NCBI GenBank assembly: GCA_040367435.1 | Contig: BAABWY010000003.1 | Coordinates: 62,001 to 126,000 of the forward strand | Source of the DNA: Hyphomicrobiales bacterium 4NK60-0047b | GTDB taxonomy: Bacteria > Pseudomonadota > Alphaproteobacteria > Rhizobiales > HXMU1428-3 | Direction: 5' to 3' | Length of the DNA stretch: 64,000 bases | Shown: positions 8,020 through 16,668 of the stretch, piece after piece | Layout: each line of letters begins with the position of its first letter | Numbering within the stretch: position 1 is the stretch's first letter | Program-made: the position numbers and the translations under genes | Notes under the pieces: generated by a model | Told to the model about the DNA's origin: nothing | Seen by the model: only the letters and a program-made list of their open reading frames with translations | Databases searched by the model: none

Positions 8020-10584
8020 CTATTTATACTCATTTGCTTCAGGATTCGCGGAAGAATGATTTAGAGGTGATTGTCTCTCACTCTGATCTGCACTCAGGTC
8101 TCCACTCAGGTCTCCACTGTGAGCTCCCTGCATAGATGAGAACTTTATCCCTTGTATGTCATCAGGGTGAAACTGATCTACAGCAATCACTTTATTTGTT
8201 AAGTCCTCTAACCGTCTTAACCTTGCAGCTTCATTATCTGTGATGATGTCAGCTTTAACAGCGGCTTCGAACCAGTCCATACCGTGGTAACGTTTTATTT
8301 CACCCTGTTTGATGGCTTTTTCTAATTTTTTGCTCAAGGGAGCAAGCTCAACCACTTCCGTCAATGTGACTTCAAGAATACCAGTTGGATCATTTTCATC
8401 ATTGCTGACAAAGATATGGTTTGTTAGGCGATCTCTCATTGTTGGTTCGTTGATTGTTTTTTTGACAATGGCTTTGCCTAAACGATCTTTTGCTTGTTTG
8501 TGATGATTGCCGAGAGGAAAGATTATTCGGCGCAAGAGAGTTGCTGCCATCGGAGACGGGTAGTTTAACAAAACGCTGTCTAATGATTTATAGAACCTAT
8601 AGAGAGTGTTTTGAGCCGCAAACTCCAGATAGACGAGATCGTCTGTGATTTGCCCATCATCTTCATAGCGTTTTAAAATGGCTGATAAGAAATAAAGCTC
8701 ACTTAGGGCATCTGCCATGCGGCCAGATAGTTTTTGCTTCATTTTCAAGCTGCCCCCTAAGAGCGCAACTGTTATGTCTGATAATAATGCAAAATTTCTT
8801 GATGCACGAGAGAGAGCTCGATACCACTTTGTGCTATTACCCGCTCTATGGGGAGCGTGAGCGAACGCACCCAGTGTGAGGTTATGGAAAAGACTGCCAA
8901 AAATATTGGCGAGAGAATATTTTACATGGCCCCACAAGAGAGGTTCAAATTCTTCTAACCCTTGCTCTTTATTTTCAACCTGAACAGCTTGTATTTCTTT
9001 ATATAAATAAGGATGACTGCGCAGGGACCCTTGAGCAAAGGTGATCAGGGTGCGGGTCAGTATATTAGCCCCTTCAACGGTAATTGCGACTGGGATTGAT
9101 TGATATGCTGCCTGTAAATAATTGGACGGCCCATCGCAAATGCCGCGCCCACCATGGATGTCCATGGCATCGTTCACAGCCCGCCTCGCCCATTCTGTTG
9201 ATTGATATTTTAGAAGTGCTGATATAACTGCTGGCTTTTCTCCGCCTTGTACCATAGACGCTGTCATAGCTCTTGCGGCTTCCAATACATAAGCCGTCTC
9301 AACCAGCCTGGAGAGTGGCTCTTCAACACCTTCCATGTTGTTAATTGGGATACCGAACTGATTACGAATACGGCCATAGGCTGTTGTAAAGCGCAGCATG
9401 GCTTTCGCGGCTGCTGTCGAACTTGCGGGCAGTGAAATGGCCCGGCCGGCTGCCAAACAACTCATGAGCATTTTCCAGCCTTCACCAACTCTTTCCTGGC
9501 CGCCGATCACCCATGATAAGGGAATGAAAACATCTGTACCGCTATTTGGTCCATTTGGAAAGGCGCAGCCATTTGGCAAATGACGGTTACCAATATTCAC
9601 ACCCTTATGGTCCGCAGGGATCAAGGCCAGAGTAATCCCGATTTCTTCTTCATCTCCGATTAATTTGTCTGGATCAAAGAGATAAAAAGCCAGTCCCAAA
9701 AGCGTGGCTTTAGGGCCAAGGGTAATATAGCGTTTGTCCCAGCTTAGTTTGATGCCGAGGGTCTTTTGTCCTTCAAATTCTTCCTCGCAAACAGTACCTA
9801 TATCGCGCATTGTGGCGGCATCTGAGCCAGATGTAGGGCCTGTTAGGCCAAAACAAGGGACTTCTTGTCCCTTTGCCAGTCGCGGCAAATATTGCTCGAC
9901 TTGTTCTGGCGTGCCGTATTTTTCAATTAATTCGCCAGGTCCTAAAGAATTTGGCACCATGATTATGACGGAAACATCTGGTGAGCGTGAGGCTACTTTT
10001 CCCAAAATGAGGGATTGAGCTTGTGCTGAAAAGCCTAAACCACCATGGTCTTTGGAAATCAGCATGCCTAAAAAGCCCTGCTCTTTTATAAAGGCCCAGA
10101 TATTTTCAGGAATTTCACGATTGCAGGCCCTAATTTGCCAATCATCAATCATCTTACATAGCGTTTCCGTTGGTCCTTCTAAAAAGGCTTGTTCTTCATC
10201 AGTTAGGCGGATGGGAGAAATGGCTCGTAATTTTTCATAGTCTGGCTTACCGCTAAAAAGTTCGGCGTCCCAGCCAACGGTTCCGCTCTCGAGCGCTTCT
10301 TTTTCAGTCTCGGACACGGGGGGGATAATTTTTGAAATGGCCTTGAATATGGGTTTTACGATGTATGACTTACGGATGCTCTCAATTGAGCATAATCCAA
10401 GAGCTGATGTTATTGCTGCAAAGATGAAGAACAGAATGCTAAAGCCAGAGCCTGTGCCGGGGCTTAAGAGCACGATTAAACTTGCTAGGAGAAAAAGCGC
10501 AGTCCACAGAATGAGAGATGCATGACGAACGGATAAAACCATAGCCCCTAGGAAAAGAAAAATAAAACTAATGATTATTGCCAT
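8020..10584 (-). CDS. fadE: Acyl-CoA dehydrogenase, FadE type
   Basis: An 854-residue protein of the large FadE family (E. coli FadE 814 residues), which introduces the first double bond into acyl-CoA using FAD. Two hydrophobic segments occupy residues 1-70, suggesting membrane association. The acyl-CoA dehydrogenase core begins near residue 110, with CFGLTGPTSGSDA as the flavin/substrate motif and DIHGGRGICDGPSNY toward the end of the core. The remaining C-terminal 300 residues correspond to the FadE-specific extension (DUF1974). The extreme C-terminus holds a short SGDLSGDLSAD duplication from a 12-bp tandem repeat. First gene of the fadE-fadJ-fadI run. Confidence 0.93.
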   Translation of the reverse strand: MAIIISFIFLFLGAMVLSVRHASLILWTALFLLASLIVLLSPGTGSGFSILFFIFAAITSALGLCSIESIRKSYIVKPIFKAISKIIPPVSETEKEALESGTVGWDAELFSGKPDYEKLRAISPIRLTDEEQAFLEGPTETLCKMIDDWQIRACNREIPENIWAFIKEQGFLGMLISKDHGGLGFSAQAQSLILGKVASRSPDVSVIIMVPNSLGPGELIEKYGTPEQVEQYLPRLAKGQEVPCFGLTGPTSGSDAATMRDIGTVCEEEFEGQKTLGIKLSWDKRYITLGPKATLLGLAFYLFDPDKLIGDEEEIGITLALIPADHKGVNIGNRHLPNGCAFPNGPNSGTDVFIPLSWVIGGQERVGEGWKMLMSCLAAGRAISLPASSTAAAKAMLRFTTAYGRIRNQFGIPINNMEGVEEPLSRLVETAYVLEAARAMTASMVQGGEKPAVISALLKYQSTEWARRAVNDAMDIHGGRGICDGPSNYLQAAYQSIPVAITVEGANILTRTLITFAQGSLRSHPYLYKEIQAVQVENKEQGLEEFEPLLWGHVKYSLANIFGSLFHNLTLGAFAHAPHRAGNSTKWYRALSRASRNFALLSDITVALLGGSLKMKQKLSGRMADALSELYFLSAILKRYEDDGQITDDLVYLEFAAQNTLYRFYKSLDSVLLNYPSPMAATLLRRIIFPLGNHHKQAKDRLGKAIVKKTINEPTMRDRLTNHIFVSNDENDPTGILEVTLTEVVELAPLSKKLEKAIKQGEIKRYHGMDWFEAAVKADIITDNEAARLRRLEDLTNKVIAVDQFHPDDIQGIKFSSMQGAHSGDLSGDLSADQSERQSPLNHSSANPEANEYK

Positions 10585-11368
10585 TGGAACACCCCGTTTT
10601 TTACTTTAGAGCATGTCACTTTGTTTTGAATTCAAAGACATGCTCTATCTTTTTGTTTTGGCGTGTCTTTTTTCACAAAACCGTTACCCACTTTTGTGCG
10701 ACACGCACTAGGCTCTATAACTAAGCAGTTGAACGATAAGCATTTTGGTTTCTATTTTAATAGACTACACTTTCATCGCTTACACTCAAACACTTATCAC
10801 AATTTTGCATAATTGATGTGATCTTACACCCTACTGCTTCTCAAATATGACTGTCTTTCATGTTCCTCAAGGGTCTGTGGACATTTTCACTCACCTTGTG
10901 CAGGAACAACACAGCATTTTTTAGTTTAAGCGCCAGTTTTTAATTTTTCCCTTATTTTTTAGTCTATTAGCTAGAATAGTTACCTGTTTTTCTTAGCTCT
11001 TGTCTGCTTCTTAATATCTCATTGCTGTTATTTTATAATTTTTCGTTCTCGCGACAATAATTTGAGCTATTTGAGCCCGTTTTAAGGCGTATATCAGTTT
11101 CCTTTAACTGATAGAACTCTGGTGAGATATCTTTGGCTCGGTTATATGGCTTTGATATGAAAGTGGTCAAAAATCCCAGTTTATTTCTGGCCTCTAGAGC
11201 ATTTTAGGGCATTGCGAAACCAGCTACTGGTTCAATTGACTCTAAGGAAGAGCTTGATAAACTGCCCGCATAATAAAAGGTATTTGATTTGGATCATTGC
11301 TGTACTTAGCTAGACCACCTATGCCAAACATTGCTGATAAACTGTTTTATAGATAAGGGATTTATTTT
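10585..11368. other. 784-base gap before the CDGSH gene
   Basis: No credible ORF was found on either strand. The left end holds a RIME-like element (10608-10706). The rest is AT-rich and presumably carries the fadE promoter and the CDGSH gene promoter, but I cannot place either with confidence. Confidence 0.5.
10608..10706. repeat. RIME-like palindromic intergenic element
   Basis: Two adjacent hairpins. The first has perfect 10-base arms AGAGCATGTC (10608-10617) and GACATGCTCT (10637-10646). The second pairs GCGTGTC (10661-10667) with GACACGC (10700-10706), with an inner CACAAAA/TTTTGTG pair around a core reading AAACCGTTACCCACTTTTG. That core and the AGAGCAT/ATGCTCT ends are typical, as I remember them, of the RIME repeats found between genes in Rhizobium, Agrobacterium and relatives. 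Confidence 0.65.
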
Positions 11369-11614
11369 ATGTCTGATCAAGAGCCTGAAAGCCCACAAAT
11401 GTCGCCCTATATGGCTGAAGTGGAAGAAGGTAAACGTTATTTTTGGTGCTCATGTGGCAAATCAAAAACCCAACCTTTTTGCGATGGTTCTCATCAAGGG
11501 ACGGATTTTAAGCCAGTTCCATTTGTTGCTGAGACAACAGGGACTGTGACTTTATGCGGCTGCAAGAAAACAGATGACGGCCCTTGGTGTGACGGCTCTC
11601 ACCTACTTTACTGA
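11369..11614 (+). CDS. Double CDGSH-type iron-sulfur protein
   Basis: An 81-residue cytoplasmic protein with two CDGSH zinc-finger-like motifs, each expected to hold a [2Fe-2S] cluster through three cysteines and one histidine. Ligands are C27, C29, C38, H42 in the first motif and C63, C65, C74, H78 in the second. The protein has no membrane anchor and ends directly after the second motif. Bacterial double-CDGSH proteins are thought to take part in redox or cluster handling; the exact partner is not known. A REP-like hairpin lies just downstream, before the shared terminator with the convergent symporter gene. Confidence 0.9.
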   Translation: MSDQEPESPQMSPYMAEVEEGKRYFWCSCGKSKTQPFCDGSHQGTDFKPVPFVAETTGTVTLCGCKKTDDGPWCDGSHLLY

Positions 11615-11636
11615 GACACGAGTGTCTTTGTTAGTG

Positions 11637-11665
11637 GTGCTTCAGTTGCCCACAAGCAACCGCAC
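11637..11665. repeat. REP-like hairpin, GTGC/GCAC outer-stem variant
   Basis: One unit of the dispersed family. The outer stem GTGC (11637-11640) pairs with GCAC (11662-11665), a TTCA spacer follows, and the inner stem pairs GTTGC with GCAAC around a CCACAA loop. The outer stem differs from the common GCGC/GCGC by a base-pair change that keeps pairing. Confidence 0.8.
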
Positions 11666-11673
11666 TTTTAGTG

Positions 11674-11742
11674 GTGCTTCAGATGACACTTTTGATGGGC
11701 CTTCAGATTTCCCACCAGAAACCGGCCCTTAAGCATCCGCAC
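11674..11742. repeat. Nested REP-like element (one unit inside another)
   Basis: An outer unit (GTGC at 11674-11677 with GCAC at 11739-11742, inner arms GATG and GCATCC) is opened at its loop and holds a second unit whose outer stem is GGGCC/GGCCC and whose inner stem is TTTC/GAAA around CCACCA. The same nested layout recurs at 19883-20030. Confidence 0.7.
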
Positions 11743-11777
11743 TTTGTAAGAGAGTTTTATTGCTAGTCCACTGTTAT

Positions 11778-11813
11778 AAAAAAGCCCCTGTACGTTTCGT
11801 ACAGGGGCTTTTT
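11778..11813. terminator. Intrinsic terminator between CDGSH and symporter genes
   Basis: A-run, stem AGCCCCTGTACG paired with CGTACAGGGGCT, then a T-run. It is symmetric and can serve the CDGSH gene and the convergent symporter gene. Confidence 0.9.
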
Positions 11814-11836
11814 GTTGTTTGTTTTAGATAAAAGTT

Positions 11837-13378
11837 TTATCTGTATTTTTGAATCTCACCAGATTTTAGGCGGGTCATGTAGCTTTGCAATTCTCTCTTC
11901 ACAACTGGTGCTAAGAGATAGAGGCCGATAATGTTAAAAATGGCCATGGCAAAGAAAGTACCATCCGTGAAGTCAATAATCGCACTTAAGTTCATTGCTG
12001 AGCCAGGAATGATCGCAAGACAGAAAATTAATTTATAAATTAATTCTGAAATGGAGCTTCCACCGAAAAGATACGTCCACGCTTTAAGCCCATAATAAGA
12101 CCAAGCGATCATAGTTGAGAAGGCAAACAGAACTACTGCTACTGCCAAGACATATGGGAACCAGGAAATATTGACTGCAAATGCTTTTGAGGTCAGAGCT
12201 ACGCCAGCGATTTTTTGGCCAACAACGAGTTCACCAGAGATCACAATTACCAGCGCTGTCAAAGTACAGACAACTACTGTATCAATAAAGGGTTCTAGTA
12301 GAGCTACAAAGCCTTCTGAAATTGGCTCTTTTGTTTTTACTGCTGAGTGAGCAATGGCTGCTGAACCCATACCAGATTCATTCGAGAATGACGCCCGTTT
12401 AAAACCTTGTAAAATTGCGCCAATTGCACCGCCGGCAACACCTGTTGCTGTGAATGCCCCATCAATAATTTGGCCAAATGCCCAGCCAATTTTATCATAG
12501 TTCATGATGATAATTGCCAAAGCTGCCAGCACATAAATAATTAACATGAATGGAACGATTTTTGATGTCACGCTAGCAATTGTTCGAATTCCGCCAATAA
12601 TAACGGCACCTACAATAACAGCCAACACAGCGCCAAAGATCCAGCCAGAACCTGCAAGAGGTCCGGCGTCGCCACCTGTTACATTATAGACTTGGCTGAA
12701 TGATTGGTTTGCCTGGAACATGTTACCGCCGCCAAGAGCACCAAATATACAACAAAAAGCAAATAATACCGCTAATATACGGCCTAATCCGCCCATACCT
12801 TTTTCAGCTAAACCTTTGGACAAATAATACATTGGGCCACCAGAAACTGAACCATCGGCATGTTCATTTCTGTATTTCACGCCCAGGGTACATTCAGTGA
12901 ATTTGGTTGCCATTCCCAAAAGACCCGCGAGGATCATCCAGAAGGTAGCGCCTGCACCACCGATACTGACAGCAACAGCTACACCAGCAATATTACCCAA
13001 GCCAACGGTGCCTGAAAGAGCTGTTGAGAGCGCCTGAAAGTGAGTGATTTGTCCTGGATCGTTTGGATTGGTATATTTCCCTCTTACAATATCAATCGCG
13101 TGACGGAATGCAAAAAGTTGGATAAATCCAAAATAAAATGTGAAGATAAGAGCTGCTATAATGAGCCAAACAACAATGAGGGGAATAGGAACGCCCGAAA
13201 TTGGGACTGAGAAGAAAATGACATCTACGACGGCTTTTGCAATGGGGGCCACAAAGTCATTTATTTGTGCATCTATTGATTTCTCTGCTACCTCTTGAGC
13301 CATAGCCAAGGCTGGTAGTAGTGTGATGGTCAGTGTGGCCATCACTGCGGCAAGTGCCGCGTTGATCTTTCGTTTCAT
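11837..13378 (-). CDS. Sodium:alanine/glycine symporter (AGCS family)
   Basis: A 513-residue inner-membrane transporter of the alanine/glycine:cation symporter family, importing a small neutral amino acid with Na+. An N-terminal signal-like segment ends near residue 27 (ALAMA), then about ten or eleven hydrophobic segments follow. Family motifs visible are ALSGTVGLGNIAGVAVA, the GGPMYYL stretch near residue 180, and GFKRASFSNESGMGSAAIAHS. The start is supported by a GGGAGAG ribosome-binding site. Three direct repeats 24 bases apart lie about 65 bases upstream and may be operators. I saw no glycine riboswitch upstream. Substrate (alanine, glycine or D-alanine) cannot be decided. Confidence 0.9.
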   Translation of the reverse strand: MKRKINAALAAVMATLTITLLPALAMAQEVAEKSIDAQINDFVAPIAKAVVDVIFFSVPISGVPIPLIVVWLIIAALIFTFYFGFIQLFAFRHAIDIVRGKYTNPNDPGQITHFQALSTALSGTVGLGNIAGVAVAVSIGGAGATFWMILAGLLGMATKFTECTLGVKYRNEHADGSVSGGPMYYLSKGLAEKGMGGLGRILAVLFAFCCIFGALGGGNMFQANQSFSQVYNVTGGDAGPLAGSGWIFGAVLAVIVGAVIIGGIRTIASVTSKIVPFMLIIYVLAALAIIIMNYDKIGWAFGQIIDGAFTATGVAGGAIGAILQGFKRASFSNESGMGSAAIAHSAVKTKEPISEGFVALLEPFIDTVVVCTLTALVIVISGELVVGQKIAGVALTSKAFAVNISWFPYVLAVAVVLFAFSTMIAWSYYGLKAWTYLFGGSSISELIYKLIFCLAIIPGSAMNLSAIIDFTDGTFFAMAIFNIIGLYLLAPVVKRELQSYMTRLKSGEIQKYR

Positions 13379-13442
13379 GATAAGTTTCTCTCCCGTTTGT
13401 TGAACCCTTATTATAATTGGGGGGTCTCAAGCCCTTACGGCA

Positions 13443-13501
13443 CATTCTGCATGAAGCTGTATTGAGCATTCTGCATGTAACCGTGCCGGACATTCTGCAT
13501 G
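13443..13501 (-). promoter_or_regulatory. Three 24-bp-spaced direct repeats upstream of the symporter
   Basis: The 11-mer CATTCTGCATG is repeated exactly three times, starting at 13443, 13467 and 13491, so each copy is 24 bases from the next. The intervening bases differ. Even spacing with diverged spacers suggests binding sites for a repeating or cooperative regulator acting on the symporter promoter. Confidence 0.55.
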
Positions 13502-13619
13502 AAATATGCCGAGACTCCAAATTTTTGAGAGAATTTTGCAGTGATATAGGCTTATCGTTCCACAGCTAATGAATTTATGTCACAGTTACAGTGTTTTTCT
13601 TGCTATTTTTAGAAAAATT

Positions 13620-14546
13620 CTAAAGAAAAACAACGGTTTTGCCATCATTTATCAAAACGCGATGTTCAATGTGATATCTTACAGCTTTTGCTAATACTCG
13701 GCGTTCTATGTCTCTACCAGCGGCGATTAAGTCAGTCACATTCATGGCATGATTAACCCGCTCCACTTCCTGCTCAATAATTGGGCCTTCATCTAAGTCA
13801 GGGGTGACATAATGGGCTGTTGCCCCGATGAGCTTTACACCTCTGTCATGGGCTCTGTGGTAGGGCTTTGCCCCTTTGAAGCCTGGCAAGAAAGAGTGAT
13901 GAATATTGATGATCGAGCCAAAGTAATCTTTACTTAATTTGTCAGATAAGATCTGCATGTATCTCGCCAGAACAATGAGCTCTGTACCATCATTTACAAA
14001 CAATTCACGCAGTTGCTGTTCTTGATTTTCTTTGGTTTCTTTTGTGACCGGAGCATAGGTGAAAGGGATGTTATTTAATTTTGCAATGTCTTCTACATCT
14101 TTATGATTTGAAATAATGCGAACGATATCTATTGGTAATGTCCCCATTCTCCAACGATAGACCAAATCGTTTAAACAATGATCTGTTTTTGATGCCATGA
14201 TGACCGTTTTTGTTGGCCGGTTTGCTTCATAGAGGCGCCATTCCATTGTAAATTTTTCGCCGGGCTGTTCCAGAGCTGTTACAATTTCGCTTTTCTTCAC
14301 TTCCTGGCTGGACGAAAATTTTACCCTCATAAAAAAGCGCCCTGTTTGAGGATCTCCGAATTGAGAACTTTCGATGATGTTACCACCTATTTCTGCGATT
14401 GTTCCGGCTATACTTGCCACAATGCCCGGTGCATCACAGCACGCCAATGTGAGTATATAGTCTTGCCCCACATTTTCGCCTTCTTTCAATGACGCATCAC
14501 CACACCGGATTGATCGAATTGGTGGATTTAATTTGGTTTGCGTCAT
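13620..14546 (-). CDS. purU: Formyltetrahydrofolate deformylase
   Basis: A 308-residue enzyme that hydrolyses 10-formyl-THF to THF and formate, supplying formate and balancing one-carbon pools. An N-terminal ACT domain (about 27-110, opening with YILTLACCDAPGIVASIAG) precedes a formyltransferase domain with NIHHSFLPGFKGAKPYHRA and the catalytic Asp in HYVTPDLDEGPII. An AAGGAGG ribosome-binding site seven bases before the ATG supports this start even though it gives about 25 extra N-terminal residues compared with E. coli PurU (280 residues). It stands alone, near other purine genes but not in their operon. Confidence 0.93.
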   Translation of the reverse strand: MTQTKLNPPIRSIRCGDASLKEGENVGQDYILTLACCDAPGIVASIAGTIAEIGGNIIESSQFGDPQTGRFFMRVKFSSSQEVKKSEIVTALEQPGEKFTMEWRLYEANRPTKTVIMASKTDHCLNDLVYRWRMGTLPIDIVRIISNHKDVEDIAKLNNIPFTYAPVTKETKENQEQQLRELFVNDGTELIVLARYMQILSDKLSKDYFGSIINIHHSFLPGFKGAKPYHRAHDRGVKLIGATAHYVTPDLDEGPIIEQEVERVNHAMNVTDLIAAGRDIERRVLAKAVRYHIEHRVLINDGKTVVFL

Positions 14547-14574
14547 GAATTTGCCTCCTTAAGGCTTCTTTTAT

Positions 14575-14604
14575 GTGCTTCAGGTTGCCCACTAACAACC
14601 GCAC
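14575..14604. repeat. REP-like hairpin upstream of purU
   Basis: The outer stem GTGC/GCAC encloses TTCAG and a weakened inner stem (GGTTGC against ACAACC) around CCACTA. It lies in the divergent purU/DUF2259 gap. Confidence 0.7.
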
Positions 14605-14606
14605 GA

Positions 14607-14645
14607 ACCTAAAACTGATACCCGCTTTTGGGCGGAATGCTCTAA
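14607..14645. repeat. RIME-like fragment
   Basis: The stretch contains AAAACTGATACCCGCTTTTG and ends in GAATGCTCTAA, which resembles one half of the element at 10608-10706. It directly follows a REP-like hairpin. Confidence 0.45.
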
Positions 14646-14814
14646 GTTATTTTCTCTTTTATAAGGCCATTTTGAAATTTAATTGTGAACAATATTTAAT
14701 TGGCGCATTTTGGCTATAGTTATATTATCTACAGAGAGAAATACAAGTCAGCTTCTGTTCATGTTTTCTGATTTAGGTTAAGTTAATCCTTATAAGTTTT
14801 GTGGAAGAATTGTT

Positions 14815-15633
14815 ATGCATCCTCTTATGTTTAAATCCAGAACACGGCGTTCGATCAATATTATCATTTTGGCTTTGATTTTTGTGTCTGCTCTTTTAGG
14901 AACAGCTCGGGCTGGAGATGTAGCAAAGAGGCATATTTTGGGTTTCTCTCCTGATGGGACTTATTTTGCTTTTGAAGAATTTGGCGTGCAGGATGGTTCT
15001 GGTTTTCCCTATTCTAATATTTACATCACAAACACGCGCAACAATAGCTGGGTAAAGGGCTCCCCTTATCGGGTTTTGCTAAAAGATGAGAGTGATGCTG
15101 ATCTAAATGAAGAGCGGCTCAGATTGAAACGCGCACGGGATAAAGCTTTGTTGCTAGCTGACGCTACTTTAAAAAAATACAAGATCAGTGAACCTGGTGA
15201 CCTTTTGGCTCATAACCCGCTCTCTGAAGTGGATCGAGACCCTAAAAAAGTTACAGTTTTTCCAGGCAGAGACCCGTATTGGCAAAAATTCAAACTGACT
15301 TTCAGAGTTTCAGACATCGAATTACCTACGAAAAGATGTAAAGATTACGGGGATGAAGCTCAAACCGGTTACTCCTTATCTATGCAAGCGCAAGATAAAA
15401 AAGAAACTCTTTTGCATAAAGATCAGCGTATTCCGACTAGCCGCGGTTGTCCCAAAAGATATGCGATTTCAGATATTATAAAGTTTGTCCCTCAACTTTC
15501 TTCTTCTAAGAATAAGAAAAAAGAATCTGTTTATATCGTTATTTTACAAATCTTTAGCTATGGCTTTGAAGGTGATGACGGTCGATATTTAGCAAATTCA
15601 TCCTGGCTGCCTGCTTTTAATGCGACAAACTAA
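14815..15633 (+). CDS. DUF2259 family secreted protein
   Basis: A 272-residue exported protein with a basic N-terminus, a hydrophobic core and a likely signal peptidase site after ARA (residue 33). The mature N-terminus reads ILGFSPDGTYFAFEEFGVQD followed by a GSGFPYSNIYI block, the hallmark of DUF2259. A Lys/Arg/Leu-rich helical stretch occupies about residues 98-125. The opening pattern resembles a single WD/TolB-type strand set (FSPDGTYFAF), but the whole does not look like a propeller. The role is not known. It appears monocistronic. Confidence 0.8.
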   Translation: MHPLMFKSRTRRSINIIILALIFVSALLGTARAGDVAKRHILGFSPDGTYFAFEEFGVQDGSGFPYSNIYITNTRNNSWVKGSPYRVLLKDESDADLNEERLRLKRARDKALLLADATLKKYKISEPGDLLAHNPLSEVDRDPKKVTVFPGRDPYWQKFKLTFRVSDIELPTKRCKDYGDEAQTGYSLSMQAQDKKETLLHKDQRIPTSRGCPKRYAISDIIKFVPQLSSSKNKKKESVYIVILQIFSYGFEGDDGRYLANSSWLPAFNATN

Positions 15634-15908
15634 GTCGTAATTCTCAGTAAGCAATAGCTAATACTGACGTTTTGGGCCTTAATTGTGCACAAGTCGCCGT
15701 TCTCTCGCGGACTCTATTTTGCTCCTTGATTTGCTTTGCTATACACAACCTTACATTTTTTCAACGTTGCGATTGTTTAACCCTCGGTTGAACAGTTTAA
15801 AACGGCATTAGTTACGAAAATAGCTGTGTTTGAGCCGTGAAACTGTCTCAATCATTGGTTAGGCTCTTTAATCGAAATTTGAAATTTAAGTTTTTAAGGG
15901 GAAGTTTA

Positions 15909-16427
15909 ATGGCAAATAGTGCAGCCGCAACAGCGGGACATGGACGCGGTAAAATTGCTGGCTTAGTGCTTGCGATTTTATTTTCAGTTATTTATGGAAT
16001 TTTCTTATCTGGCGCTTTGATGACAGAACACATCCAAATGGGTGGTGGTGAATTAACAGATGATGTGGCAAACACGGCTTATGCTGTTGGGATCTCAGGT
16101 TCAATTGCCGCTTTATTAACATGGTGGTTTCAGATTTTAGTTGCTAGTCGCCCTATACTCTTTCGATTTGTTTTTGCTTTTCTAACTCTTACAGTTTTGT
16201 TTTTGGTTGTGGGCGGTGCTCTAACTTTAGCACATGAATATTTACCACTTCCTGGAAAAATTGGCCCGACTTATCAATTTAGCGGTGCGCAAGATTTTTA
16301 CATCTCTCTTGTGCAAGGGATTAATGCATTTACATCTCTATTTTTAAGCCCGCTACGTCTTTCAATTTTAGGCCTTTTGCCAGCTGGTGCTTTGTATATC
16401 ACGATGTTTGGTCCTAGAAGAGATTAA
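15909..16427 (+). CDS. Small four-helix inner-membrane protein, unknown function
   Basis: A 172-residue protein with about four hydrophobic segments (near residues 17-37, 55-77, 84-105 and 140-165). I do not recognise the family. The ATG at 15909 is chosen because AAGGGG lies eight to nine bases before it; an in-frame GTG at 15837 would add 24 residues but has no convincing ribosome-binding site. A terminator-like hairpin follows at 16471-16502. Nothing in the neighbours indicates a job. Confidence 0.7.
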   Translation: MANSAAATAGHGRGKIAGLVLAILFSVIYGIFLSGALMTEHIQMGGGELTDDVANTAYAVGISGSIAALLTWWFQILVASRPILFRFVFAFLTLTVLFLVVGGALTLAHEYLPLPGKIGPTYQFSGAQDFYISLVQGINAFTSLFLSPLRLSILGLLPAGALYITMFGPRRD

Positions 16428-16470
16428 TTGATAAAGCTAGTTTGATAGCTAAATCAATTAAGTAGAATTG

Positions 16471-16502
16471 GCAGTGCTTCTGTAAAGAAGTGCTGCTTTT
16501 TT
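16471..16502 (+). terminator. Intrinsic terminator after the small membrane protein
   Basis: GCAGTGCTTCT pairs with AGAAGTGCTGC (two wobble pairs) and is followed by a T-run. Confidence 0.75.
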
Positions 16503-16584
16503 CATTTTTATTCGCTTTCTGGTGGGTTTGCGTCATTTTTCACCTGAGTTTTCATTGAGCTACTCTTGACAGGCGAGAGCAAAA

Positions 16585-16668
16585 ATGAAATCTCCTAAAC
16601 CATCACAATTTTCTTTTTATGAGGCCACACCTCATTTCTTAAACACAATAGAAAGTAAACGCTCATGA
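16585..16668 (+). CDS. Possible 27-residue leader ORF overlapping purB
   Basis: An ATG at 16585 opens a 27-codon frame (MKSPKPSQFSFYEATPHF and so on) whose TGA at 16666-16668 overlaps the purB ATG in an ATGA arrangement. The preceding AGGCGAGAG is a modest ribosome-binding site, while purB itself has only a weak one, so translational coupling is plausible. It could also be chance, since the frame is short. Confidence 0.35.
   Translation: MKSPKPSQFSFYEATPHFLNTIESKRS

Noticed and set aside
13257-13520. A minus-strand frame of 87 codons rich in Cys-Arg-Met
   Set aside because: It overlaps the symporter N-terminus in another frame and its peptide pattern comes from the 24-bp repeats.
13379-13619. 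A glycine riboswitch in front of the AGCS symporter
   Set aside because: None of the conserved glycine aptamer core is visible; only the 24-bp-spaced repeats are.
15837-15908. A GTG start extending the small membrane protein by 24 residues
   Set aside because: No ribosome-binding site precedes it, whereas AAGGGG precedes the ATG at 15909.
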